Below are positions 1 to 6,425 of a stretch of DNA of 63,357 nucleotides, in pieces (the stretch's first letter is position 1; each line of letters starts with the position of its first letter). A program made the translations under genes and the position numbers. The notes under the pieces were generated by a model. It saw only the letters and a list, made by a program, of their open reading frames with translations. It was not told where the DNA came from and made no database searches. The DNA comes from a virus, in the IMG/VR virus record IMGVR_UViG_3300011116_000174, positions 1 to 63,357 of that record; one strand, 5' to 3'.

Positions 1-168
1 CGGCTTGCCCGATCGACCCCGACAAATCAATACCCACAGTGCTACGACCAACCGCCTCGCCGATCACGCTAGGTAGATACACACCCGACGCAACCAGTCT
101 ACGATTCGGACGTCGCCATGTAGCGTTGTCCTTGTCGTTGCAGATGGACGATACAAAGTCTCGCAGGA
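1..168. repeat. Left copy of the terminal overlap
   Basis: These 168 bases match 63190-63357, with mismatches only at 3, 25 and 42. The simplest reading is a circular or circularly permuted genome of about 63,189 bp linearised by assembly, because one reading frame continues through the joint. A true direct terminal repeat would also fit. Confidence 0.9.
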
Positions 169-835
169 CTTCGCGCCAATTCACCTTGGCTTCCATGGCT
201 TCGCTAATTTCTCGCGGGACGTTGCCATTTAGTTTCCCCGCAAGTAGCGCACCTTGTCTCAGTGCTTGATCGACCTCACGAGCGAGTGCTTGTTTCTCGT
301 CCTCGGACATTTCACTGGCACTCTCCCAGTCGTGTTCGTCAAAGCCCTGCCCACCTTCCGTTTGTGAATCGCCATCACCATCGCCTTTTCCACCTTGACC
401 TCCTTGTTGTTGTAGTAGTTTGAATACTTGCCCCGCGTCCATGCCCCGATACTTCTCATCAAGACAACCACCCTCGGGCAACGCAACCATCGTGCCTTGC
501 GGGTCAGAGTCGTGAATCATCAGGTTAATCACATAATCGCATGCCATGTTCGCCAACTGCGGATTCTTCTCATAAAGATGTTTCCATACAGTCGTATGAC
601 GAAATGCTTTGTGCAAGTTCTCGTGCAAGATCAGACCCTTGAGTTCGGTATCCTTCAACTTGTCTACAAACTTACGTCCGTAGAATATGTTGCGCCCATC
701 GGTGCATGCAGTAGGCACACTATCGTCCACCTCGGTGCGCCCGAGCATAAAGATACCCGAATACAAACAATACTTAGGGTCATTCATCAATGCGACGTGC
801 GACTTTTGCACACGTTGTTCAGCAGTTAGTTTCAT
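1..835 (-). CDS. DUF2201-like metallopeptidase/VWA protein, N-terminal part (crosses the junction)
   Basis: The ATG at 835 is preceded by an AAGGAG ribosome-binding site. Translation gives a peptidase-like N-terminal domain with HENLH (an HExxH zinc motif, residues 71-75), a Gly/Gln-rich acidic linker, then the start of a von Willebrand A domain with a DxSGS metal site. The frame runs off position 1 and continues at 63189-62846, for 392 residues in the closed circle. An HExxH domain followed by VWA is the layout of the DUF2201 family, usually encoded beside a MoxR ATPase, which is the next upstream gene here. Its substrate is unknown; MoxR/VWA pairs generally remodel proteins or insert metals. 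Confidence 0.8.
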   Translation of the reverse strand, partial: MKLTAEQRVQKSHVALMNDPKYCLYSGIFMLGRTEVDDSVPTACTDGRNIFYGRKFVDKLKDTELKGLILHENLHKAFRHTTVWKHLYEKNPQLANMACDYVINLMIHDSDPQGTMVALPEGGCLDEKYRGMDAGQVFKLLQQQGGQGGKGDGDGDSQTEGGQGFDEHDWESASEMSEDEKQALAREVDQALRQGALLAGKLNGNVPREISEAMEAKVNWREVLRDFVSSICNDKDNATWRRPNRRLVASGVYLPSVIGEAVGRSTVGIDLSGSIGQA

Positions 836-853
836 AGTTTCTCCTTGTTTGAA

Positions 854-870
854 ATACTGTCAGACAGTAT
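854..870. promoter_or_regulatory. Palindromic operator copy 1
   Basis: Perfect ATACTGTCAGACAGTAT, with the symmetry extending to 853-871. It sits between the MoxR stop (870-872) and the start of the peptidase/VWA gene (835), about 19 bases upstream of that ATG. A dimeric regulator site is inferred. Confidence 0.75.
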
Positions 871-1970
871 TAGAACAACCATTGGTTATCGGTAGCCCAC
901 TTCACAAAGTCCTTGTTGGATACCGCCATGGCTTGTTTGGTAGATGACTTCACGATCGACCGAGCGAACAACGCTTGTAACTCTTTGTCCAACCGATCGG
1001 CATACTTCAACCACTTGGGTAATGTATCTTTGTCCACCCGACTGATTGCAGAGAACACCAAGATACATTTAGCAACCGCGTCATCAGGAACTTTAGCGGA
1101 CGCAGGACTTTCACAGATGGCTTCCCATGTAGGTAACTTGTCCACCACAGTAAAAAATGCTTGCATATCACGACTAGCAGACTCGCCGATCGTGCCCGAC
1201 AACGCGCTGATAGTTACGGACTCGCCCAGTGCGCTACGTTTCTTAGCAATATGACTAGCCTTCTCGAGCGAACGTGGGGTTACAAATGCAGTCTGTCCCG
1301 CCCGAGTAGGATTAAAGATATATGGATTGTCCTTCTGAGCATGGTCAGTATATGACTCAAGCGCATGGGGAAACTGTTTAACCCAAGCGATAATCTCAGG
1401 CGCAATATCGTTATCCAACGCCCAAGCACCCCACGAATCGGGGTCAATACCATCAGCAGTAAACCCCGCGTGTGGCTTACGAACTGTTACAAAACACACA
1501 CGATTCCTTGCATGTGCCTCGAGCGAATCTCCAACACCATCGGTAGATAAGTTAGTCGTGCCGAACACAATGCTACCCTCGGGCAAGTGCATATCACCAA
1601 TGCGTTTCTCGAGCATGAGAGTAAGTAGCACATTCTTGACCGCCTTCATAGCCTTGCCGATCTCGTCGAGCATGACAATCACAGGCTTACCCGATTGGAA
1701 CTTGAACCTAGCGTTAGGCGCAAACTTGGTAACTTTCAAGTCGCTACTCACGTCCTCGGTATACGGCAACGCAAAGTCGCCAAGGTCTAGCAACGTGCAG
1801 TCGATGTATGCCAACTCATAATCGGGAAAGCGTTTAGCCAAGACCTTGAGCATAGATGACTTGCCAATTCCGGGCTCACCTTGACCGATCACAGTAACAT
1901 CAGACCCAACTGTTGCAACCATGTTTGCAAACTCGTTGAGAGATACAGAACTTCCGAACTTAATACTCAT
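870..1970 (-). CDS. MoxR-family AAA+ ATPase
   Basis: A 366-residue AAA+ protein. Walker A is GEPGIGKSS (residues 31-39), Walker B is VIVMLDE (97-103), and a sensor-1-like GTTN is near 137-140. The ATG at 1970 is chosen because AAGGAGAA lies at correct spacing; an upstream extension to 2021 lacks one. MoxR ATPases act with VWA-domain partners as chaperones or metal-insertion motors, and the partner gene follows directly downstream. It has its own consensus promoter (2064-2092) with an operator between promoter and start. Confidence 0.85.
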   Translation of the reverse strand: MSIKFGSSVSLNEFANMVATVGSDVTVIGQGEPGIGKSSMLKVLAKRFPDYELAYIDCTLLDLGDFALPYTEDVSSDLKVTKFAPNARFKFQSGKPVIVMLDEIGKAMKAVKNVLLTLMLEKRIGDMHLPEGSIVFGTTNLSTDGVGDSLEAHARNRVCFVTVRKPHAGFTADGIDPDSWGAWALDNDIAPEIIAWVKQFPHALESYTDHAQKDNPYIFNPTRAGQTAFVTPRSLEKASHIAKKRSALGESVTISALSGTIGESASRDMQAFFTVVDKLPTWEAICESPASAKVPDDAVAKCILVFSAISRVDKDTLPKWLKYADRLDKELQALFARSIVKSSTKQAMAVSNKDFVKWATDNQWLF

Positions 1971-2024
1971 AATAATTCTCCTTGATAAAGTTAAATGAAA
2001 ACAACCAATACCACTTGTCATAAC

Positions 2025-2041
2025 ATACTGTCAGACAGTAT
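2025..2041. promoter_or_regulatory. Palindromic operator copy 2
   Basis: Perfect ATACTGTCAGACAGTAT, here embedded in a 25-bp palindrome (2021-2045). It lies about 12-36 bases downstream of the predicted start of the promoter at 2064-2092, a position where a bound repressor would block initiation or early elongation. Confidence 0.8.
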
Positions 2042-2063
2042 GTTACTTCTACAACATAATACT

Positions 2064-2092
2064 ATTATAAATCTTAATACAACCTATGTCAA
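2064..2092 (-). promoter_or_regulatory. Sigma-70 promoter for the MoxR/VWA genes
   Basis: On the minus strand TTGACA (2092-2087) is followed by a 17-base spacer and TATAAT (2069-2064), a full consensus match. The -35 box overlaps the last codons of the upstream gene, which stops at 2089. The flanks TTGACATAGG and TATAATAGTATTAT are shared with the promoter at 4699-4727. Confidence 0.85.
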
Positions 2093-3006
2093 ACTAGATT
2101 GGTTAGCACCTCACCCGCCTCGACATCAACCACCTTGGTAACATCGTTGGCTTTCTTGCAGATGTATTCAATGCGGGTAATCACTGATTGGGGGCGATAC
2201 TGATACTCACGAATATCACGTCGCTCAGTTCGTGTTGTGCCATCGTGATACTTCTGTTGAAATTCCTCAGTCCGCACAACCCTACTCTCTTGCGAGTTAG
2301 CCCCCATGGTTATCAATACCAACAAGTTTGGATACTCGTCCTCGGTAGCAGTTTGCATAAATCCAAACAACTGTTTTGCTCTACCCTCAGACAAACGATC
2401 GTTCACGTCATAGTAAGAGAATGATTCACCCCTAAATATCACGTTGCTACGCCCCCAATAGTCCTGAGTTCTACTACTATCCACATACTGTTCAACCAAG
2501 TCGCGGGTAATCCAACCATCAGCCAACTTCAACATGTTTCTACAATAGTCGCGGAATCCCTTGATTTGATCTCGGACGTCGCGGGACTTGGTTCGATCAA
2601 CTACACGCTGTTGCAGTTTGGGTATCTCGGCAGGGACGTATTCACCATTGACGTAGTTAAGTAAGAACATCTGTTCCTTGGGTAAGGGATAACTCTTACC
2701 GCCTACCTCAATCCATATAGACCCATAACGCTTAAAGCAACTGATTGCATAGCGACAATGCTTTTCGATAAACGCAGTAGTCAGGGGTGTTGCCCATGTG
2801 TCAATGCGTAGTTCGATTGACCCATCAGGTCTAAACATCACGCACTTGGTGTCATACAACTGCGCGCCATAGTTTTCACCATCTTGCACAACACGTTCCC
2901 AATCCCTACGACGTTCACCGATAGGACGAATATCCTCAGACCTACCTCGGATTGGTTTGGTGTCGTGATACTTGGACTTCATAATGTTATAACGTTCGAT
3001 ACTCAT
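2089..3006 (-). CDS. Hypothetical early protein
   Basis: A 305-residue soluble protein starting MSIERYNIMKSK at 3006, with AAGGAG eight to ten bases upstream. It is rich in Arg, Tyr and Asp, with no signal peptide or membrane segment. I recognise no catalytic motif. It lies between a small membrane protein gene and the MoxR gene in the same orientation. The first residues (MSI) and the leader resemble those of the MoxR gene, suggesting a shared expression cassette. Function unknown. Confidence 0.75.
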   Translation of the reverse strand: MSIERYNIMKSKYHDTKPIRGRSEDIRPIGERRRDWERVVQDGENYGAQLYDTKCVMFRPDGSIELRIDTWATPLTTAFIEKHCRYAISCFKRYGSIWIEVGGKSYPLPKEQMFLLNYVNGEYVPAEIPKLQQRVVDRTKSRDVRDQIKGFRDYCRNMLKLADGWITRDLVEQYVDSSRTQDYWGRSNVIFRGESFSYYDVNDRLSEGRAKQLFGFMQTATEDEYPNLLVLITMGANSQESRVVRTEEFQQKYHDGTTRTERRDIREYQYRPQSVITRIEYICKKANDVTKVVDVEAGEVLTNLV

Positions 3007-3040
3007 AATGCTCTCCTTGAAATTAAAAAGATGTTTATAA

Positions 3041-3057
3041 ATACTGTCAGACAGTAT
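3041..3057. promoter_or_regulatory. Palindromic operator copy 3
   Basis: Perfect ATACTGTCAGACAGTAT about 35 bases upstream of the start at 3006, overlapping the last base of the stop of the upstream gene (3057). No good promoter is visible directly beside it. Confidence 0.75.
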
Positions 3058-3377
3058 TACCTGAACAACCACAATGCCAATGCTATCGGCAAAGCCATAC
3101 CCGCACCGATCCAAAAGAATGTCATAAACAATTCCCCGAACCAATCAACCGCCTCCCGCCAGTCGCTCTTGTGTCGGTATATAGCAGTGGCATACTCCGC
3201 GTCCCTAAACGCTTCACTTGCGCTTCGGTGTGTCCTACCCACCGCGTGTTGCAAGTCGTTAATGTGAACGAGCGTCGCGGGACTACGCAGGTCTATGCCC
3301 TCAACTGTCCCGCAGAACTCGCGCTTGGGTTTGTCTTTTACAAGACGTTGTGTAGATGTAATAGGGTTTACCCTCAT
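3057..3377 (-). CDS. Small C-terminally anchored membrane protein
   Basis: A 106-residue protein. The N-terminal 80 residues are charged, and the C-terminus (about 84-105, LFMTFFWIGAGMALPIALAL) is one long hydrophobic helix, so it is probably tail-anchored in the inner membrane. An AAGGAGAG site precedes the ATG at 3377, which overlaps the upstream stop by four bases (ATGA), indicating translational coupling. Function unknown. Confidence 0.7.
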   Translation of the reverse strand: MRVNPITSTQRLVKDKPKREFCGTVEGIDLRSPATLVHINDLQHAVGRTHRSASEAFRDAEYATAIYRHKSDWREAVDWFGELFMTFFWIGAGMALPIALALWLFR

Positions 3378-3565
3378 TTTTTCTCTCCTTTAATTGCCCT
3401 GAGTTTCGCTTTCGCAATCGCCAATACCGCATAGGCATGGCAGTATTCCTCATACCGCGCCATGCTAAACGGATCGACATCCTTGTTGTGTTCCTTGAGA
3501 GTGTTCTCTAACCTATCAATCTCGCGCAATAGATCGGATACCCTCTCGCCTTTATAAAGTTCCAT
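3374..3565 (-). CDS. Small hypothetical helical protein
   Basis: A 63-residue protein starting MELYKGERVSDLL. The ATG at 3565 is preferred over a TTG at 3571 because GGAGGT lies eight bases upstream and the upstream ORF ends in TAATG. It is predicted helical and charged, with a repeated leucine pattern. Function unknown. Confidence 0.65.
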   Translation of the reverse strand: MELYKGERVSDLLREIDRLENTLKEHNKDVDPFSMARYEEYCHAYAVLAIAKAKLRAIKGEKK

Positions 3566-3666
3566 TACCAATCACCTCCATATAAAAGAAAACCCACTCT
3601 CAACATCAAGAGCAGTATGACCACAAAAAGCACATCACAAAGCGCGTTCCAAAACTTATCGCTCAT
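3565..3666 (-). CDS. 33-residue membrane microprotein
   Basis: The ORF reads MSDKFWNALCDVLFVVILLL and continues to GGDW. It has one hydrophobic helix at about residues 10-30 and a short charged N-terminus. Its stop overlaps the next start (TAATG), and its ATG follows the preceding TGA after one base (TGATATG), so it is coupled on both sides. This coupling is the main support for so short a gene. Confidence 0.55.
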   Translation of the reverse strand: MSDKFWNALCDVLFVVILLLMLRVGFLLYGGDW

Positions 3667-3667
3667 A

Positions 3668-3754
3668 TCAGTCCCCCTTGAATAGTTCAACAACCTTGCA
3701 AACCGCAATTACTACGATAGCAAGAACCATAACTTCACCTAGCATTTCGTTCAT
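3668..3754 (-). CDS. 28-residue membrane microprotein
   Basis: The ORF MNEMLGEVMVLAIVVIAVCK ends VVELFKGD. A single hydrophobic helix covers residues 6-22. A GGAGGT site lies upstream and the ATG overlaps the preceding stop (ATGA at 3751-3754). It is one of two consecutive single-helix microproteins here. Function unknown. Confidence 0.55.
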   Translation of the reverse strand: MNEMLGEVMVLAIVVIAVCKVVELFKGD

Positions 3755-3945
3755 TTCACAATACCTCCTTTGTTATTTATACCTAATAAATCACTACGAT
3801 TAAAGACCGCCACATAGTTAGACTTGTGTAGCGGGACGATACAGAATCTTCGGGACTTGGCTACCTCGTCCCCGCAAGATAAACACGTCTTGTAGCCTAA
3901 CTCGGCTCGGCGACGCGGGACTTTGTTACCACATAAACATACCAT
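3751..3945 (-). CDS. Small zinc-ribbon-like protein
   Basis: A 64-residue protein with CxC near the N-terminus (MVCLCGNKVPRRR) and CLSC about 17 residues later (KTCLSCGDEV), the four-cysteine layout of a small zinc ribbon. A GGAGGTGC site precedes the ATG at 3945. An operator copy lies 17 bases upstream of the start. It may bind nucleic acid, but no family is recognised. Confidence 0.65.
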   Translation of the reverse strand: MVCLCGNKVPRRRAELGYKTCLSCGDEVAKSRRFCIVPLHKSNYVAVFNRSDLLGINNKGGIVK

Positions 3946-3961
3946 AGTGCACCTCCTTAAA

Positions 3962-3978
3962 ATACTGTCAGACAGTAT
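3962..3978. promoter_or_regulatory. Palindromic operator copy 4
   Basis: Perfect ATACTGTCAGACAGTAT in the 37-base gap between the gene ending at 3983 and the start at 3945, immediately upstream of the GGAGGT site. Confidence 0.75.
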
Positions 3979-3982
3979 CGGT

Positions 3983-4204
3983 TTACCATTTGGACTCGTT
4001 GTAGTCCTCGGGGTCGGTATTGCGTAAGTCCTCGTAATCCACGCAATACGTTTCTATCTCCATGGCAAGGGTAGAATCCTCTGCCAAGTCCTCAGACCAA
4101 TCTTCGACTAGCCCATCGTTCCACACCGCGACAACCCGCCACTCCACAATCTCATACAGATTGCCATTCTCCACATCTTTAACTTCTCTCTTTCTGCGTT
4201 GCAT
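3983..4204 (-). CDS. First gene of the leftward early operon, hypothetical
   Basis: A 73-residue acidic protein starting MQRRKREVKD at 4204 with a strong GGAGGTGTGCT ribosome-binding site. The C-terminal half is rich in Asp and Glu and ends YNESKW. It is the first reading frame after about 490 bases of leader from the promoter at 4699-4727, so it should be expressed early and strongly. Function unknown. Confidence 0.7.
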   Translation of the reverse strand: MQRRKREVKDVENGNLYEIVEWRVVAVWNDGLVEDWSEDLAEDSTLAMEIETYCVDYEDLRNTDPEDYNESKW

Positions 4205-4349
4205 AGCACACCTCCTTGTAAAAACCTCAAGCGGACAGACTGTTGCCAATCTGCCCTATGAAATCTCTATTTGTTTGTTTGCCCTCTGCTATTTTCTCGC
4301 AGTCCTGTTTGGGGTTCGGGCATGGGGTGGTTTACTGCGTGTGATTGAA

Positions 4350-4366
4350 ATACTGTCAGACAGTAT
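4350..4366. promoter_or_regulatory. Palindromic operator copy 5
   Basis: Perfect ATACTGTCAGACAGTAT inside the early leader, about 145 bases upstream of the start at 4204. Confidence 0.7.
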
Positions 4367-4597
4367 GGGTCTGTAATGCACCCTGTATATATAGATAGTC
4401 GGTCTAATGTATTTCCTACAATAAATTACACCCGCAAGGATACTGCTCGGTATTCATTGACTTAGTTTGTCGGCTCTAACGGACTTGCTATTTTGAACTG
4501 GCGATACGCAACTTTGTATCTTTCTTCCGCTACTTACAATGGTCTGTATTCCCATAGCCTTAGCATATAGGCAACTGCAACCTACGCCTACCTTGCA

Positions 4598-4636
4598 CTA
4601 GGATTAACCTAGCGTTCTACATATTGTTAAAGAGCA
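4598..4636 (-). promoter_or_regulatory. nut-like antitermination site: boxA plus 15-nt hairpin
   Basis: The minus strand reads TGCTCTTTAACA (4636-4625), identical to the rrn boxA consensus bound by NusB and S10. Twelve bases on there is a 15-nt hairpin with a 5-bp stem CTAGG/CCTAG and a 5-nt loop (4612-4598). A lambda nut site has the same order, boxA then a 15-nt boxB with 5-bp stem and 5-nt loop, but this loop (TTAAT) is not GNRA-like. It lies about 60 bases downstream of the early promoter. Antitermination is inferred. Confidence 0.6.
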
Positions 4637-4637
4637 A

Positions 4638-4654
4638 ATACTGTCAGACAGTAT
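4638..4654. promoter_or_regulatory. Palindromic operator copy 6
   Basis: Perfect ATACTGTCAGACAGTAT inside a 23-bp palindrome (4635-4657), about 40-55 bases downstream of the predicted early start site and touching boxA. Confidence 0.8.
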
Positions 4655-4698
4655 TTGAGTGGCTCGACAACAACTCGCTTTACCCACTCTATAATACT

Positions 4699-4727
4699 AT
4701 TATAAACCTATGTTAGTCCTATGTCAA
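4699..4727 (-). promoter_or_regulatory. Main leftward early promoter (sigma-70)
   Basis: On the minus strand TTGACA (4727-4722), a 17-base spacer and TATAAT (4704-4699) form a full consensus promoter. It points into the early operon, which runs without a strand change across the junction to 44426. It shares TTGACATAGG and TATAATAGTATTAT with the MoxR promoter. Confidence 0.85.
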
Positions 4728-4793
4728 TACCCCTAACTTGGAAACTTGACAGTCAGCGTCCCGCGAAACTCATTCTATAAAGATGTTTGCCAA

Positions 4794-4810
4794 ATACTGT
4801 CGGACAGTAT
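4794..4810. promoter_or_regulatory. Palindromic operator copy 7 (central G)
   Basis: ATACTGTCGGACAGTAT, with both 8-bp arms intact and the central base changed. It lies between the early promoter and the iteron cluster. Confidence 0.7.
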
Positions 4811-4828
4811 TTTGTTTGACAATGTATA

Positions 4829-5188
4829 GCGTGGCGGGACTTTGTTCACTAATTTGTTCACTCTGTTCGGGTTTGTTCACTGGTCAATGAACGGGCGGGA
4901 AGTTAAGCGTGGCGGGACTTCGCGGGATTTGTTGTGTGTTGTTCACTCAAAAAATGAAAATACACGACTTGCCAAAAGGCACTTAGTCCCGCGAAACTTT
5001 ACAATGCGTTCTACCTTTACAATGTCAAGAGAAAATTTATCCCCTGTATACTTTTTGAAAATGAGTGAACAAGTGAACATTTATAATAATAATAAATAAA
5101 ATAGATAGATAGAACAAGAACTTAGCCCTGCTTTGTCCCGAAAAAAGTTTGTTCACTCATGAGTGAACATTGTGAACATTGTGAACAA
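4829..5188. repeat. Iteron-like cluster, candidate replication origin or control region
   Basis: TTGTTCACT occurs at 4842, 4854, 4873, 4939 and 5149. The reverse form AGTGAACA(A/T) occurs at 5064, 5072 and 5162, and TGTGAACA(A/T) at 5171 and 5180. A 14-bp direct repeat GCGTGGCGGGACTT is at 4829 and 4907, and AGTCCCGCGAAA is at 4985 and 5253. An AT-rich tract (about 5079-5115) lies between the two groups. Repeats beside an AT-rich stretch in a gene-free region suit an origin; a regulator array is the alternative. Confidence 0.55.
5150..5169. promoter_or_regulatory. 20-bp perfect palindrome in the iteron cluster
   Basis: TGTTCACTCATGAGTGAACA is perfectly symmetric and made of two head-to-head iteron units. 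A dimeric initiator or repressor could bind it. Confidence 0.6.
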
Positions 5189-5263
5189 AATGGTTGGTGG
5201 CTACTAACATGCTCTCTCCGCCAAAAACTGGTTTCAACTCCACGTCCTGCGTAGTCCCGCGAA

Positions 5264-5280
5264 ATACTGTCAGACAGTAT
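5264..5280. promoter_or_regulatory. Palindromic operator copy 8
   Basis: Perfect ATACTGTCAGACAGTAT directly after an AGTCCCGCGAAA motif. From here to 5462 I see no gene; minus-strand open frames there have no ribosome-binding site. Confidence 0.7.
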
Positions 5281-5462
5281 TTGGGTGTAATTGGGTATCT
5301 TTGTGGGTGCGTGATGTAACGTGAAAGAACTTTATGGAATGAAGCGGGACGACGTGCAACCTGAACGCAACCTACTCGCACCGACCCTCTCTCCCGCGCC
5401 CTCTCCCCAACTCTCCCGCCAACCAGCCCCACCAACCGAGATGACACCAGTTCCCAAAGGGC

Positions 5463-5492
5463 GAAAAAAAACCCCGCCTTTCGGCGGGGCTT
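5463..5492 (-). terminator. Rho-independent terminator of the gene at 5510-5989
   Basis: On the minus strand the stem CCCCGCC/GGCGGGG with an AAAG-type loop is followed by a run of Ts. It lies 18 bases after the stop at 5510. Confidence 0.85.
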
Positions 5493-5509
5493 AGTCCTGC
5501 GGTGTCCTG

Positions 5510-5989
5510 TTACTCGCCGTCGAACTCGTCGAGCGCGTCGATAACGAAAGCCACAAGTTCGGCGTATTGTTCGCGGTATTGCTCAACCGCTTGGCGTAAG
5601 CCCTTGCTAACTGAATCGGCGGGGCTATCCTTAACGATCGACAATTTGACGATCGGCTTGGATTCATTAGCCTTTGTTACCTTCGCGCCCTTCGCGGCGG
5701 GTTTGCGGTAAGCGTTCATGCTAAACGGGACGCCGTCATTGACCGCCTTGCGAAAAGCCGTCGCAAGGTTTTTAATGGTTTGCTCGGCTTTACCCGCTTT
5801 CGATAACACTTCAGTAAAGCGGATCATTACCGCATCTCCGCTTTTAACTGTGCCGAGGGGCTTACCCTTACGTGCCTTGCGTATTGCTTGGCAACCCTTG
5901 TCAATCTCCGCCGTAGCATTACCAGCCACTACAATATTGTTTGCTACGTCAACGCTTAATTGCTCTTGTTTGCTTAACTGAATAGTCAT
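5510..5989 (-). CDS. Hypothetical early protein, monocistronic
   Basis: A 159-residue protein starting MTIQLSKQEQLS with GGAGAATTACT before the ATG at 5989. The N-terminal half is helical and rich in Ala/Lys, the middle (about 105-125) is strongly basic (KPAAKGAKVTK), and the C-terminus is acidic (DALDEFDGE). It has its own promoter (6042-6070) and terminator (5463-5492), which is unusual in this genome. It may be an early DNA-binding or host-takeover protein, but no family is recognised. Confidence 0.7.
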   Translation of the reverse strand: MTIQLSKQEQLSVDVANNIVVAGNATAEIDKGCQAIRKARKGKPLGTVKSGDAVMIRFTEVLSKAGKAEQTIKNLATAFRKAVNDGVPFSMNAYRKPAAKGAKVTKANESKPIVKLSIVKDSPADSVSKGLRQAVEQYREQYAELVAFVIDALDEFDGE

Positions 5990-6041
5990 AGTAATTCTCC
6001 TAATTATGTCGTAAGCGATATTGCCCCGATCCATAAGTGAT

Positions 6042-6070
6042 ACTTTACTCTTATGTTATCGCTATGTCAA
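6042..6070 (-). promoter_or_regulatory. Sigma-70 promoter for the gene at 5510-5989
   Basis: The minus strand has TTGACA (6070-6065), a 17-base spacer and TAAAGT (6047-6042). It shares TTGACATAG with the two other leftward promoters and lies about 50 bases upstream of the start at 5989. Confidence 0.75.
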
Positions 6071-6092
6071 TAGGATTTTGTCAAAAAATCAA

Positions 6093-6109
6093 ATAATGTC
6101 CGACAGTAT
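6093..6109. promoter_or_regulatory. Degenerate operator copy 9
   Basis: ATAATGTCCGACAGTAT differs from the consensus at two positions. It lies upstream of the -35 box of the promoter at 6042-6070, where an activator or weak repressor could bind. Confidence 0.5.
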
Positions 6110-6216
6110 TTCGCGACCCCAACCCCCCAAAATGGCGAGATGTTACTTGGCGTCCGCTCTGCTGCTGTAATGTGCACAAAGGATGTGCTCAAAATAAAAA
6201 TGACCCCCACCCCTAT

Positions 6217-6231
6217 TAGGGTTTTCCCTAG
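6217..6231. repeat. 15-bp hairpin word, copy 1
   Basis: TAGGGTTTTCCCTAG, identical to 16733-16747. Arms of TAGGG/CCCTA flank TTTT. This could be a regulator site or a small RNA hairpin. Confidence 0.45.
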
Positions 6232-6397
6232 GTTTTGTTTCTTATAATATACAAAACACCCCCCTTATGTATATTTTGGGACTCCTACCCCCGGGGGGTA
6301 TATAAAAATTTTAAAATGCCGGTGCCATATTAAAGTAGACTTTAATGACTCATAAATGTTGCATTAACCCACTTAAGGACTTATTTATGATACATTG

Positions 6398-6425
6398 TTG
6401 CAGCGCAGCAATTGTGTGATATACT
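6398..6425 (+). promoter_or_regulatory. Rightward promoter at the head of the late block
   Basis: TTGCAG (6398-6403), a 16-base spacer and TATACT (6420-6425) lie just ahead of the first plus-strand gene. The -35 match is partial. Confidence 0.6.

Larger units (their letters stand above)
4205..4692 (-). other. Long untranslated leader of the early operon
   Basis: No convincing gene lies here. On the minus strand it is the predicted 5' leader between the promoter at 4699-4727 and the first gene at 4204. It contains operator copies 5 and 6, a boxA (4625-4636), a 15-nt hairpin (4598-4612) and several shorter inverted repeats such as TAGGC/GCCTA. Its length suggests post-initiation control. Confidence 0.6.

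Noticed and set aside
259-829. Several open frames opposite the peptidase/VWA gene
   Set aside because: They are shadows of a long minus-strand gene with clear motifs, and lack ribosome-binding sites.
854-870. Palindrome as a LexA box or a terminator
   Set aside because: The spacing is CTGT-N3-ACAG, not the CTGT-N8-ACAG of LexA sites, and no T-run follows most copies.
4842-5099. Plus-strand open frame of 85 codons
   Set aside because: It is made of the repeated TTGTTCACT words and AT-rich tract, has no ribosome-binding site and no protein-like composition.
5157-5447. Minus-strand open frame of 96 codons
   Set aside because: It overlaps the iteron palindrome and operator copy 8, has no ribosome-binding site and ends in translated repeats (VHNVHNVHS).
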